A stretch of DNA of 64,000 nucleotides from Methanobrevibacter boviskoreani JH1 (GTDB lineage: Archaea > Methanobacteriota > Methanobacteria > Methanobacteriales > Methanobacteriaceae). Of this stretch, positions 45,008 through 54,176 are shown one piece after another. The notes beneath the pieces were generated by a model. The model had not been told where the DNA came from, did no database searches, and worked only from the letters and a program-made list of their open reading frames with translations. The DNA is taken from NCBI RefSeq assembly GCF_000320505.1, contig NZ_BAGX02000023.1, positions 1 to 64,000 on the forward strand. Direction: 5' to 3'. Positions within the stretch are counted from its first letter, which is position 1, and every line of letters begins with the position of its first letter. Made by a program: the position numbers and the translations under genes.

Positions 45008-45316
45008 TTAAAAGCTAATGTTTTCTTTAAATTCATCATAATATGCCTTGCTTATCTCCCCTTTATATTCCATATATGTCTTATCTATAAATTGAATATA
45101 ATACTCGTATTTTTTCTGATTTTTCTCTTTAAAGAATAGGCCTATGGGATTTATTGATGCCTCCGGCACTATGTTTTTAAAGGAGCGGATTTTTATTTCA
45201 TATATTGGGTAGATGTCCTTATTTTCAACTACTATCCGGGATCCAAAGACTATCTCTTTATGGGTTTTAAAATCTGTATACTTGTTGATTTTTTCTTTAA
45301 GACTCATCTTTTTCAT
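45008..45316 (-). CDS. Small protein of unknown function next to DUF2953
   Basis: I do not recognise it. The 102-residue soluble protein (start ATG 45316 after AAAGGA; an upstream TTG at 45334 is also possible) starts MKKMSLKEKINKYTDFKTHKE and is predicted rich in beta strands (IYPIYEIKIRSF, KKYEYYIQFIDKTYMEYKGE). Its start overlaps the end of the DUF2953 gene by 20 bp, so it is translated with it, and it probably works with the DUF2953 and GerW-like proteins. Homologues may be limited to related methanogens. Confidence 0.7.
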   Translation of the reverse strand: MKKMSLKEKINKYTDFKTHKEIVFGSRIVVENKDIYPIYEIKIRSFKNIVPEASINPIGLFFKEKNQKKYEYYIQFIDKTYMEYKGEISKAYYDEFKENISF

Positions 45317-45896
45317 CTCTGAATCCTTTAACAATTTCTTTTACTATTGATTTAGTAGGCTCTTTTCTTATGATTTTTAGAACTTTGTATGAGGGTTTAA
45401 GAAGGGAAATATTTAGTGCTGAATCATATTCAATATTAAATATCTCCTCGTTAAACACTGGATTTATTCGAATATGGTATTTGGGATTTGCTGATAGTAT
45501 GCTTCCGACGGCCCATAGGAAACCACTAAACTTTGCAGTTGTGCTTGGACTGTTAAAACCAAATTTGATATGGAAATTGGTATGCTCCAATTTTGTACTT
45601 CTTTTTATAATCTTAAACATATTGATGAAGGACTCTCTATCATCCATTATCTTTTTTATTAATTCTTTACTAGGAAGCTTATTATTTTTGGAATCTTCCT
45701 TATTGTTTCTATCCTTACCTGTTTCAAAATCTTTACTTAAGACTTTTATTTTATTTAAGATAAATAGGTCTAGCTCCCCTTTAATTTCACTGGAATATTT
45801 TACAGATATCTCTATTTTTATACCTATTTTTAAAACTATTATAATCAAAAGAATTATTATAATAATTAAAATGATGATACCTAATAGAATATCCAA
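45297..45896 (-). CDS. DUF2953 family membrane-anchored protein
   Basis: A 199-residue protein with one N-terminal membrane helix (3-24, mostly Ile/Leu) and a soluble part. The segments IKIEISVKYSSEIKGELDLFI, RSTKLEHTNFHIKFGF, then ILSANPKYHIRINPVFNEEIFNIEYDSALNIS are the pattern of DUF2953 (YtfI of Bacillus). Start is TTG 45896 after AGGGATTGA. In Bacillus ytfI sits next to ytfJ (GerW), and here too a GerW-like gene lies 43 bp upstream on the same strand. Role unknown. Confidence 0.8.
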   Translation of the reverse strand: MDILLGIIILIIIIILLIIIVLKIGIKIEISVKYSSEIKGELDLFILNKIKVLSKDFETGKDRNNKEDSKNNKLPSKELIKKIMDDRESFINMFKIIKRSTKLEHTNFHIKFGFNSPSTTAKFSGFLWAVGSILSANPKYHIRINPVFNEEIFNIEYDSALNISLLKPSYKVLKIIRKEPTKSIVKEIVKGFRDEKDES

Positions 45897-45939
45897 GTCA
45901 ATCCCTACTTTTTTATAATTATTTTATTAACTGTTTTTT

Positions 45940-46368
45940 TTATTCTACGTCATTTATATCTGCAGAGTTATTTTCTGGCTTTACGTCATCTTCTTGCTTG
46001 TATTCCCAATTAGCTTCATATGCTCCTTGTTTTTCTGCAGCATAACTTTTGATTATTCCGGTTACTATACTTGCTAAATCATTTATTGCTTTGTTGGTTT
46101 CACTTCTTGCTGTAATATCAATTACCCTTATATTTTCAGAACCTGATTCTCCTTTTGGAATTATAACCATACTTACAGGATCAATTCCTGCACCGGCTCC
46201 ACCAAAACCTGCATCATTAATACCTCCACTACCGAAACCAAATCCCATTTTTACAATTGGAATTAATTCGGCATTTTCGGTTTCAATTGTTTCTCCAACA
46301 ATACTATTGGTTTTTAAAAGTTTTTTTAACTCCTCTAAGGTGACTTTTATAGTTTCTTCATTTGACAT
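45940..46368 (-). CDS. GerW (YtfJ) family protein
   Basis: A 142-residue GerW/YtfJ-family protein. It has the amphipathic helix VTLEELKKLLKTNSIVGETIE, the turn IPIVKMGFGFGSGG, a Gly-rich loop (GFGGAGAGIDP) and VSMVIIPKG near the middle, all standard for the family, then an acidic tail (QEDDVKPENNSADINDVE). Bacillus GerW is needed for proper germination of spores, which an archaeon does not form. Start at ATG 46368 (AGAGGT upstream), 11 codons inside the longest frame. First gene of the GerW/DUF2953/small-protein group. Confidence 0.85.
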   Translation of the reverse strand: MSNEETIKVTLEELKKLLKTNSIVGETIETENAELIPIVKMGFGFGSGGINDAGFGGAGAGIDPVSMVIIPKGESGSENIRVIDITARSETNKAINDLASIVTGIIKSYAAEKQGAYEANWEYKQEDDVKPENNSADINDVE

Positions 46369-46574
46369 TATTTTTACCTCTAGTTTTAATATGGAATTCA
46401 TTATTAATATTATTTTTAGTTGTTCCTAAATTTTTTTAAAAATTGTTTTATTGTTGAATTTATTAATAATTTAAGTTTAAAAAAATAGTATCTTTATAAT
46501 TGTTCAATTAATCTGTCTGATTTATCTAGTTAAAAATAGTTGTTTTAAAATAGAAAAAGAAATAAGGGGTGTGT

Positions 46575-47720
46575 TTAGTTTATGTATGTGTCAGCTAATG
46601 CAGCTACACCTGCACCAGCGTCAACATCTACTCCTTTTTCTTTTAATGTCATACCTAAAGCGGTAAAGGTTATAGCTAATTCTTTATAATTAGTTACTCC
46701 CATATGTCCTATTCTGAAGACATTACCTTTAAGGTGGTCTTGTCCACCAGCTAATTGTACACCATATTTGTTTAACATAGTTCCTCTGATATCATCATCA
46801 GTTAATCCTTCAGGTATTTTAAGTGCAGTAACAGTACAAGATGCATGTTCCTCTTCAGCAAAGAGTTCAAATCCTAATGCTTTAGATGCATTCCTTGATG
46901 CCTCTGCATTTAAGTGGTGACGTGCAACCCTATTATCTAATCCTTCTTTTTCAATATCATTAAGTGCCTCTTGTAATCCGTAGATTAATGATACAGATGG
47001 GGTGTATGGAGTTTGAGCAGGGTTTTTATTTCCACTATCTCTGTACTTTTTCATGTTAAAGTAATAGGTCTGTGGATTTACACCTTCGACAGCTTTCCAT
47101 GCATCGTCACTTAATGTAATCATTGAAAGACCTGGTGGTGCTGCTAAACATTTCTGTGATCCAGTAACACAGACATCAATTCCAAATTTATCAACATCTA
47201 CTTCGTCTCCTCCAAGGGAAGATACGGTATCTACAACAAATAATGCGTCGTAGTTTTTCATAACTTTACCAATTTCTTTAATTGGTGCAGCTACACCAGT
47301 AGAAGTTTCATTGTGAATTAAACTTACTGCTTTAATGTTTTCATCAGCTTCAAGTGCTGCTTCAATAGCCTCAGGAGTTACTGCAGTTCCCCATTCCACA
47401 GCTAATTCTTCAACATCGATTCCGTGAACTCTTGCAATATCTGCGAAACGTTCTCCGAATTTACCTCCTACAACACTTAATATTTTTTCTTTTGGATTAG
47501 CTATATTTGCAATAGCTGCTTCCATACCACCAGTACCAGATGATGTGAATATATAAGATTGATTATCGGTTTTGAAAACTCTTGACATTGCATCACAAGT
47601 TTCATTATATATTTTCCCGAATTCAGCTCCTCTGTGGTTTACAATACCTTTAGACATTGCAGCAAGTACATTTGGAGCTACATTTACAGGTCCTGGAAGC
47701 ATTAATAATGTATCATTCAT
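46575..47720 (-). CDS. Class V pyridoxal-phosphate aminotransferase (serine-pyruvate/alanine-glyoxylate/aspartate type)
   Basis: A 381-residue fold-type I aminotransferase. It starts MNDTLLMLPGPVNVAP, has NHRGAEFG (substrate/PLP phosphate), the SSGTGGMEAAIAN loop, VVDTVSSLGGDEV (Asp) and GSQKCLAAPPGL with the PLP-binding Lys, and a C-terminal RIGHMG. This fits the family of MJ0959, which in Methanocaldococcus has been reported as a broad aspartate/alanine-type aminotransferase. ATG 47720 is used; the frame starting on TTG 47726 would overlap the GGAGG ribosome site spacer. Alone. Confidence 0.88.
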   Translation of the reverse strand: MNDTLLMLPGPVNVAPNVLAAMSKGIVNHRGAEFGKIYNETCDAMSRVFKTDNQSYIFTSSGTGGMEAAIANIANPKEKILSVVGGKFGERFADIARVHGIDVEELAVEWGTAVTPEAIEAALEADENIKAVSLIHNETSTGVAAPIKEIGKVMKNYDALFVVDTVSSLGGDEVDVDKFGIDVCVTGSQKCLAAPPGLSMITLSDDAWKAVEGVNPQTYYFNMKKYRDSGNKNPAQTPYTPSVSLIYGLQEALNDIEKEGLDNRVARHHLNAEASRNASKALGFELFAEEEHASCTVTALKIPEGLTDDDIRGTMLNKYGVQLAGGQDHLKGNVFRIGHMGVTNYKELAITFTALGMTLKEKGVDVDAGAGVAALADTYIN

Positions 47721-48018
47721 GTACAATTTCCTCCATTAATATAAAAAGCTTGTTTATTTTTTTTAATTATTATCATATTTCAAGCTTAATTAAATTTTTA
47801 ATTTATATTATATTAAAGTTTTTTGTTTATTCAGGTTTTATTAAAAATATTTGATATTTTTTATTTTAATCTGAAAATTTTCTTATTTTATTCTTTTAAT
47901 AATTTATTTTGTAAATTTTATAATTTTTAGTGGATTTTATTAGAATATGGGGTAATCTTTTCTGATTTTTGTAGTATTTATAATAAAATTTATTTATATA
48001 AAAAATAAATTATTATCT

Positions 48019-48747
48019 ATGAAATTCAGTGATTGGGAAACATGGTATGAAAAGATTTTAGATGATTTTGGATTTATAAGAGAGGATGATGAGGATTCAG
48101 CTAAACTTCTAGATAAGGTGTTAGATGAGGAAGGTTATATTACAATTGAGGAGTTAAAAGAAAACTGTGTTGATTTCAAGAATACCGATAAGTTTATAGT
48201 ATTCGGTGCTGGACCTTCTATTAAAAAACATATTCATGATATTAGGGAAAATTACAATCTTGATGATTATGTTTTAGTTTCTGCTGATGGTGCTACTACT
48301 GCACTTTTAGAAGGTCATATCGTTCCGGATATTGTGGCTACTGATTTGGACGGAAATATGGATGATCTTTTGGCAGCTAATTATAGACATGCATATCCTG
48401 TTATTCATGCTCATGGTAATAATAAGGAATTAATAGAGAAATATGTTCCATTTTTCGATAATGTTTTAGGAACAACTCAATCAAAGCCAGAAGGACATCT
48501 TTATAACTTCGGTGGTTTTACAGATGGTGATAGGGCAATGTTTTTATCACTTGCTTTAGGTGCTAAAACATTAATACTTGCAGGTATGGACTTCGGTACA
48601 ATTGTAACCCAATATTCTAGACCTAAAAATCCAGGTAGATTAATGCCTGCAGATGAGATTAAAACTAAAAAATTAGAATATGCCGAGAATTTAACTAATT
48701 GGATTAGGGAAAATACCGATGTTGAGTTAATTAATCTCTGTGATTAA
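48019..48747 (+). CDS. mptE: 6-hydroxymethyl-7,8-dihydropterin pyrophosphokinase (MptE-like)
   Basis: A 242-residue enzyme of the DUF115/MptE family, characterised in Methanocaldococcus (MJ1634): it activates 6-hydroxymethyl-dihydropterin with ATP for methanopterin synthesis, in place of bacterial FolK. Signature segments: KFIVFGAGPSIKKHI, LVSADGATTALLEGHIVPDIVATDLDGN, HAHGNNKELI, and TDGDRAMFLSLALGAKTLILAGMDFG. An N-terminal helical extension (1-55) is usual. Promoter spacer about 300 bp AT-rich. Monocistronic. Confidence 0.92.
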   Translation: MKFSDWETWYEKILDDFGFIREDDEDSAKLLDKVLDEEGYITIEELKENCVDFKNTDKFIVFGAGPSIKKHIHDIRENYNLDDYVLVSADGATTALLEGHIVPDIVATDLDGNMDDLLAANYRHAYPVIHAHGNNKELIEKYVPFFDNVLGTTQSKPEGHLYNFGGFTDGDRAMFLSLALGAKTLILAGMDFGTIVTQYSRPKNPGRLMPADEIKTKKLEYAENLTNWIRENTDVELINLCD

Positions 48748-49075
48748 TTTAGTATGCTTTTTTAATTTTTTATTTAGAATTATTTTATAATATTTTAAAA
48801 ATTTTTTATATTTTGATCTTTTTTTAATTTAGGGGAATAGTTTCCAATTTTTTTAATAAATTATTTAAGATTAAATAATTATAACTTATTATAATTAATA
48901 TTTATTAATAAATTTTCAGATTTCTAATATTTCTAAAAACAATTCATAAGACTGTATGTGATTATTTATTAAAGATTCAATCATATCTCTTAAATTATTT
49001 ATTTTATCATGTCTAATTATGGATTCAATACCTTTTTAGAAATATATTTTTTAAATAAGTTTACTGGTATAGATT
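48748..49075. other. Intergenic region upstream of cdc6, 328 bp
   Basis: AT-rich spacer before the Orc1/Cdc6 gene. I looked for repeated origin recognition box-like sequences and found none. No gene or clear repeat is present. Confidence 0.5.
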
Positions 49076-50194
49076 ATGGGAATTAAAGATATTTTAATGT
49101 TTGATGAAACAATTTTTAGGAATGAAAATGTTTTTAATCCAGACTACACTCCTCAGAATTATGATTTTAGGGACAGTCAAATGGAGGCAATGGCAACATG
49201 TATTAGACCTGCTTTAAGAGGAGGTCGTCCAATTAATTCTGTAATTTTAGGTCCATGTGCTACTGGAAAGACAACAGCAGTTAAAAAAGTATTTGAACTT
49301 GTTGAGGACACTACCAATAAGGTTGTCTGTTGCTTTATAAATTGTCAGCTTCACACCACTCCCTTCAGTGTCATGTCTGAAATATTTAAGAAAATTTTCA
49401 ACCATTATCCTCCTGAAACAGGGGTTCCTTATGCTAAGGTATATAAACAGATAATGGATTATTTACTGGATAACGATAAAAGTTTAATTGTGGCATTTGA
49501 TGATGTTAATTATCTTTTCCAGACTAAAAATGCTAATAAATTATTTTATGATATTTTAAGGGCTTATGAGGAATTTCCTGGAGTCAGAACTGGTTTATTT
49601 GTAATATTGTCAGATATCGCTTTTAAATATTCCCTGGATAAGAATGTTAATACTGTGTTTATTCCCCAGGACATTGTTTTCCAACCATATACACGTTCCG
49701 AGGTTTTAGACATTCTTAAAAAAAGAGCACACTATGGCTTTTATGATGGTGTAATCTCCGATGATATAATTGAGGAAATTACTGATTATACCGTTGATAG
49801 TGGAGATTTAAGGGTAGGTATTGATTTGCTCAAAGTCTGCGGTAACATTGCAGAATCCGAGGCTAATCCTAAGATTACAGAGGATCATTTGGAAAAAGCA
49901 AAATCACAGCAAATCTCAGTAAATCTTGTAGAAACATATAAATCTTTAAGTGATGTTGAAAGACAATTGTTAAAAATAGTGGCAAGTAGCGATGAGATTC
50001 TAACTGCAGGTGAACTATCAAAATTATTCAAAGAAAAAACAGGATTAAGTTATGCGACTTTTAATAGGACCTTGGATAAATTAGAATTTTTAAGATTAAT
50101 AGACACAAAACTTACAGGAAAAGGTGTAAGAGGTAATTCACGACAGATTATTATAAGATTTAATCCAGAGGATATTAAATCTTTAGATATATAA
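49076..50194 (+). CDS. cdc6: Orc1/Cdc6-type DNA replication initiator
   Basis: A 372-residue AAA+ protein with a C-terminal winged helix. It has a short basic lead, then Walker A LGPCATGKTTAVK (about 58-70), Walker B LIVAFDDVNYL, sensor-1-like LFVILSDIAF and a sensor-2 region near SGDLRVGIDLLK, then the winged helix (about 290-370: YKSLSDVERQLLKIV...YATFNRTLDKLEFLRL). It may bind origin boxes or be the divergent second Cdc6 of Methanobacteriales. No origin-like repeats are recognised beside it. The start has no strong ribosome site and could be leaderless. Confidence 0.9.
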   Translation: MGIKDILMFDETIFRNENVFNPDYTPQNYDFRDSQMEAMATCIRPALRGGRPINSVILGPCATGKTTAVKKVFELVEDTTNKVVCCFINCQLHTTPFSVMSEIFKKIFNHYPPETGVPYAKVYKQIMDYLLDNDKSLIVAFDDVNYLFQTKNANKLFYDILRAYEEFPGVRTGLFVILSDIAFKYSLDKNVNTVFIPQDIVFQPYTRSEVLDILKKRAHYGFYDGVISDDIIEEITDYTVDSGDLRVGIDLLKVCGNIAESEANPKITEDHLEKAKSQQISVNLVETYKSLSDVERQLLKIVASSDEILTAGELSKLFKEKTGLSYATFNRTLDKLEFLRLIDTKLTGKGVRGNSRQIIIRFNPEDIKSLDI

Positions 50195-50602
50195 TCAATC
50201 CTCTGTCTTTTAAAATATGATTTGGGAAAATTGTGGTTTTTGAATTTTAAAGATCAAACAATCTGTCCCTGTGACTATTAATCTATAATTTATTTGGAAT
50301 TTAAATAAATTATCATAAGTTCATAAATTTAATATTGGCAGATTCTAATATTAAATTCATGTTTAAGACTATCTATCTATTACTCTAATTTCTAGGGATT
50401 TATAAAATATAATTATCGTATTTTTTTGTAGGTTGCAATTCATTATTAATAATCTGATTTTAAAGTATACTTAAATGAATTAATTTAAGTTAAATTATAA
50501 ATTATAAATTTGCATGGAATACTAATAATTTAGTATTATTAGAGTAATAGGGTTTGGTATTATCTAATCTAAGACGAAAACATAAATAATTAATATGTAG
50601 GA
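50195..50602. other. Convergent intergenic region, 408 bp
   Basis: Between cdc6 and a convergent small gene. It holds a hairpin-like CTAATAA...TTATTAG around 50523-50542, which is downstream of the small gene on the minus strand, and AT-rich DNA otherwise. No origin box repeats were recognised. Confidence 0.45.
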
Positions 50603-50764
50603 TTATACTCCAATAATAGATAGTACTGAATAAAGCAATACTAAAAATGCCATTAGTATTACCATGCAAGATTGAATACTTATATGATTTTCGATTATTA
50701 TGTCATTGATTGAGGTTTTTTTTCTTAAATCTGCATTTAAATTTGTATCTTTATATTTGAACAT
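50603..50764 (-). CDS. Small single-span membrane protein, function unknown
   Basis: A 53-residue open frame. It starts MFKYKDTNLNADLRKKTSIN, a charged part of about 20 residues, continues IIIENHISIQSC and ends in a membrane helix (about 35-52, MVILMAFLVLLYSVLSIIG). GTGATT lies six bases before the ATG, the same kind of ribosome site used by other genes here, which is the main reason to accept it. The gene is divergent from archease. It would be a bitopic small protein with the N-terminus probably inside; no family is recognised. Confidence 0.6.
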   Translation of the reverse strand: MFKYKDTNLNADLRKKTSINDIIIENHISIQSCMVILMAFLVLLYSVLSIIGV

Positions 50765-50903
50765 ACTAATCACTCTCAAACTAAAATGTGTTTTGAAATA
50801 TATTTAAAGAAAATCCGAGAGTCCATTTGAAAACTAATATTTTATTTAAATATTAAATTTTTTTTCTGATTAAAATGATTAATATCAAATAAGTAGTGTT
50901 ATT

Positions 50904-51368
50904 ATGTTATCCAATAATAAAAAACCAGATAAACCTTATGAATTTTTTGATGTCACTGCAGATATTGGGTTTTTATCCTATGGAAATACCTTAAAAGAGG
51001 CTTTTGAAAACGCGGGACTTGCAATGTTTAACATCATCTCCAATACAGATAATGTTGATCCTGTTGAGGATATGGATATTGAAGTGGAATCAGAGGATTT
51101 AGTGTCCCTTCTTTATGACTATTTAGAGGAGTTATTGTTTTTACATGAGGTTAATTTTATCCTATTTTCAAAATTCAATGTTGATATTGAAAAGATAGAT
51201 GGAGATAATGGAAACCAATATAGATTAAAGGCCAATATTAAGGGAGAATCTATAAATTGGGATGTAAAACATGAAAGAGGTTCCGAGGTTAAGGCCATAA
51301 CCTTTCATATGATGGAAGTTAAAAAGATTGATGATTATTATAGGCTAAGGGTAATTCTTGATTTATAA
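50904..51368 (+). CDS. Archease
   Basis: Cofactor of the RNA ligase RtcB that speeds its guanylation. The 154-residue protein has the archease pattern: FFDVTADIGFLSYGNTLKEAFENAGLAMFNII (metal-binding Asp in the first motif), LLYDYLEELLFLHEVNFILFSKF, and HMMEVKK near the end followed by VILDL. Directly upstream of rtcB (181 bp) on the same strand, the common arrangement. Probably part of the same tRNA-splicing unit. Confidence 0.95.
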   Translation: MLSNNKKPDKPYEFFDVTADIGFLSYGNTLKEAFENAGLAMFNIISNTDNVDPVEDMDIEVESEDLVSLLYDYLEELLFLHEVNFILFSKFNVDIEKIDGDNGNQYRLKANIKGESINWDVKHERGSEVKAITFHMMEVKKIDDYYRLRVILDL

Positions 51369-51549
51369 GTTTTTTATAAAACTTTTTATTATATAATAAA
51401 CATTAAGTATTTACAGATAAAATATTATATTATAATAGATTAATATTTTAATTTAAAATTCCTAATAATATTATTATCTATGGGATTTTATTGATTATAT
51501 TTACTAAACTTTCAATTTATTTAATTGTTATTTATTGTTAAGTGATTTT

Positions 51550-52998
51550 ATGAGTATTAAAGAAGAGATTACAAAAGTTCGGGATAATGTATGGGAAATT
51601 CCTAGTAGTTATAAAAGGGAAATGAGAGTTCCTGGTAGAATATACATTGATGATGAAGGTTTTGAAAACCTTGAAGATGAGGCTCTTGAACAAGTTGCAA
51701 ATGTTGCTTGTCTTCCAGGTATTCAACAATATTCCATAGGACTTCCTGATATCCATTTTGGATATGGATTTAGTATTGGTGGTGTAGGTGCCGTCAGTAC
51801 TAAGAATGGGGTAATAAGTCCCGGTGGTGTAGGCTTTGATATTAACTGTGGAGTAAGAATGATAAGAACCAATCTTACAGCAGAGGATATTGAACCTAAA
51901 ATTAAAGAGTTAACCGATACTTTATTTAAAAATATTCCTTCCGGTGTAGGAAGTAAAGGACGATTCCATCTTAAGGAAAACCAGGTGGATGATGTTTTAA
52001 AATACGGTGCAGAATGGGCTGTGGACCATGAATTTGGTTGGGATGATGATTTAAAATATCTTGAAGAAAATGGTAGGCTATTGGATGCAGATCCTAGTTT
52101 AGTATCCGATAAGGCTAAAAGAAGAGGTATTTCTCAATTAGGCTCTCTCGGTTCTGGAAACCATTTCCTGGAAATTCAGAAAGTGGATGAGATATACAAT
52201 GAAGAGGCTGCAAAAGCTTTTGGAATTGTTCCAGGCACTATAACTATTATGATTCACAGTGGATCCCGTGGATGTGGTCATCAGGTATGTTCTGATTATT
52301 TGAGATTAATGGATAAGGCATATAAAAAATATGAGGTTACTCTTCCTGATAGACAACTAGCTTGTGCACCAATAGATTCCCACGAGGCTCAGGATTATTT
52401 AAAATCAATGTATGCTGCTGCAAATTATGCATGGGCAAACAGACAAATGATGACTCACTGGGTAAGGGAATCATTTGAAGATGTTCTAGGTCAGTCTGCA
52501 GAGGATATGGGCATGACAACTATTTATGACGTAGCACATAATATAGCTAAGAAAGAGGTTCATAAGGTTAGAAAATCTAAACAAGAACTTATTGTTCATA
52601 GAAAAGGAGCAACTAGGGCATTTGGTCCAGGTAGAATTGAAATTCCTAAAGAATATCGTAGTATTGGTCAACCAGTTTTAATTCCAGGAACAATGGGTAC
52701 ATCTTCATATATACTTCATGGAACCGATGTTGCAATGGAAGAGACATTTGGTTCTACTGCTCATGGTGCAGGAAGGGTCTTATCAAGGTCTAAAGCTAAA
52801 AAAGAATTTACTCCCGAATCAATTGAACAAACACTTCAAAGTAAAGGTATTCATATTAAAGCAAATACCAGACCAATTATTGCTGAAGAGGCACCTGGAG
52901 CATATAAGAATGTGGACAATGTTGTTAAAACATCTGATATGACAGGTATTGCAAAACTTGTTGCAAAGGTTAGCCCTCTTGCAGTTACAAAAGGATAA
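51550..52998 (+). CDS. rtcB: tRNA-splicing RNA ligase RtcB
   Basis: Joins the halves of cut tRNAs (2',3'-cyclic phosphate and 5'-OH ends) using GTP and metal. The 482-residue protein has the catalytic Cys100 in [21 protein letters not shown] (metal-site His), [11 protein letters not shown], and STAHGAGR (guanylated His). No intein interrupts it. The start is ATG 51550 after GTGATT. It follows archease; both serve to join exons such as those of the tRNA-Met in this window. A T8 run comes after the stop. Confidence 0.97.
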   Translation: MSIKEEITKVRDNVWEIPSSYKREMRVPGRIYIDDEGFENLEDEALEQVANVACLPGIQQYSIGLPDIHFGYGFSIGGVGAVSTKNGVISPGGVGFDINCGVRMIRTNLTAEDIEPKIKELTDTLFKNIPSGVGSKGRFHLKENQVDDVLKYGAEWAVDHEFGWDDDLKYLEENGRLLDADPSLVSDKAKRRGISQLGSLGSGNHFLEIQKVDEIYNEEAAKAFGIVPGTITIMIHSGSRGCGHQVCSDYLRLMDKAYKKYEVTLPDRQLACAPIDSHEAQDYLKSMYAAANYAWANRQMMTHWVRESFEDVLGQSAEDMGMTTIYDVAHNIAKKEVHKVRKSKQELIVHRKGATRAFGPGRIEIPKEYRSIGQPVLIPGTMGTSSYILHGTDVAMEETFGSTAHGAGRVLSRSKAKKEFTPESIEQTLQSKGIHIKANTRPIIAEEAPGAYKNVDNVVKTSDMTGIAKLVAKVSPLAVTKG

Positions 52999-53008
52999 TC
53001 CAATATCC

Positions 53009-53016
53009 TTTTTTTT
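53009..53016 (+). terminator. Oligo-T run after rtcB
   Basis: T8 eleven bases past the rtcB stop and only about 20 bases before the mtnP start. It could end part of the rtcB transcript, but the closeness of mtnP makes read-through likely. Confidence 0.35.
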
Positions 53017-53037
53017 CATTATGATTAGGTGATTATT

Positions 53038-53793
53038 TTGTTAGGAATTATAGGCGGTAGTGGAGTTTATGAAATAACAGAGCTTGCTGATTCAAAAGAG
53101 GATATAACTGTAGATACTGAATACGGTTCTGTTGTTGTTACAATGTTAAATATCGAATCTAAAAAAGTGGCTTTTATTTCTCGTCATCATAAAGGACATA
53201 AAACCCCTCCTCACATGATCAATTATAAGGCCAATATACAGGCTTTAGCAAACTGTGGTGTGGACCAGATTATTTCCACTAATGCGGTAGGTTCCATTAA
53301 CATGGAAATGCCTCCTGGATCAATAGTGCTTCCTGACGACTTTTTGGACTTTACAGTCTTAAGGGATAGAACATTTTATGATAACGAGGTACATCATATT
53401 GATATGTCCGAGCCTTATTGTCCAAGACTTAGGGAGGCTATTTTGGAAAACGGTGAAGATGAGAAAATTATTCCTCATGGTACATATGTATGTACCGAAG
53501 GTCCTAGATTTGAAACTCCTGCAGAGATTAAAATGTTTAAGATTATTGGTGGAGATTTAGTAGGTATGACAGGACTTCCGGAGGCAGTTCTTGCAAGGGA
53601 AAAGGGAATTTGCTATGAAACAATATGTGTTGTAAGCAATTTTGGAACCTCCATATCTCCGGATAAACTAAGCTTTGAAGAAGTTGCAGAGATTATGGAA
53701 GAGAAAAAACATGCACTTTTAGGCTTAATACATAGGACAATATTATCTTTAGATGATGACTATGACTGTGATTGCCATCATGCTTTAGAATAG
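53038..53793 (+). CDS. mtnP: S-methyl-5'-thioadenosine/thioinosine phosphorylase
   Basis: Purine-nucleoside phosphorylase family, 251 residues, that splits the SAM by-product methylthio-nucleoside. Motifs: GIIGGSGVY (3-11, phosphate), SRHHKGHKTPPHMINYKANI, STNAVGSIN, TEGPRFETPAEI and MTGLPEA (177-183). The purine-site segment reads SN201FGTS, where the adenine-specific enzyme has an Asp pair; an Asn there favours 6-oxopurines, in keeping with S-methyl-thioinosine phosphorylase known from Methanocaldococcus. Start is TTG 53038 after GGTGAT. It follows rtcB by 39 bp. Confidence 0.9.
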   Translation: MLGIIGGSGVYEITELADSKEDITVDTEYGSVVVTMLNIESKKVAFISRHHKGHKTPPHMINYKANIQALANCGVDQIISTNAVGSINMEMPPGSIVLPDDFLDFTVLRDRTFYDNEVHHIDMSEPYCPRLREAILENGEDEKIIPHGTYVCTEGPRFETPAEIKMFKIIGGDLVGMTGLPEAVLAREKGICYETICVVSNFGTSISPDKLSFEEVAEIMEEKKHALLGLIHRTILSLDDDYDCDCHHALE

Positions 53794-53970
53794 CTTGTTT
53801 CTATCTATTTTTTCTTTTTTTAATTTTTTAAAATTATGTAAATTTTATAATTTTTATTCTATATTATGCTAATAATTTATAAACTATAAATTATAATAGT
53901 AAATATCAGTTTTATAAAAACTATAATTAATTAAAAATATATTGATATTTTTTTAATGGATGTGATTTTT

Positions 53971-54165
53971 ATGGTAACAATAATAATTGACCACGATAAA
54001 TGTGATGGCGAAGATGAATGTGGAGACTGCGTAGATTTATGTACTATGGAAGTTCTTCAATGGGTAGATGGTAAGGTAACTCCTGTAGATATAGATGAAT
54101 GTAGTTTATGTGAAACCTGTGTAGATTTATGTCCTAACGAATGTATTACATTAAAGGATGATTAG
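53971..54165 (+). CDS. Ferredoxin, 2x[4Fe-4S]
   Basis: A 64-residue ferredoxin with two cluster motifs. The second is canonical (CSLCETCVDLCP). The first is C11-x5-C17-x2-C20-x3-C24 followed by Thr: the first spacing is wider than the usual x2, and the Pro after the last Cys is missing. ATG 53971 lies after GTGATTTT; a second in-frame ATG is 15 bases upstream. It is 11 bp ahead of the flavoprotein, so the two are likely partner proteins made together. Confidence 0.9.
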   Translation: MVTIIIDHDKCDGEDECGDCVDLCTMEVLQWVDGKVTPVDIDECSLCETCVDLCPNECITLKDD

Positions 54166-54176
54166 GGGGTAATACT

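Noticed and set aside
45370-45918. 182-residue plus-strand frame opposite DUF2953
   Set aside because: Complement of the DUF2953 gene, which has a family match, overlap coupling and ribosome sites; the plus frame has none.
48841-48855. GGAATAGTTTCC before cdc6 as an NrpR site
   Set aside because: The spacer between GGAA and TTCC is 4 bases, and no link to nitrogen metabolism exists.
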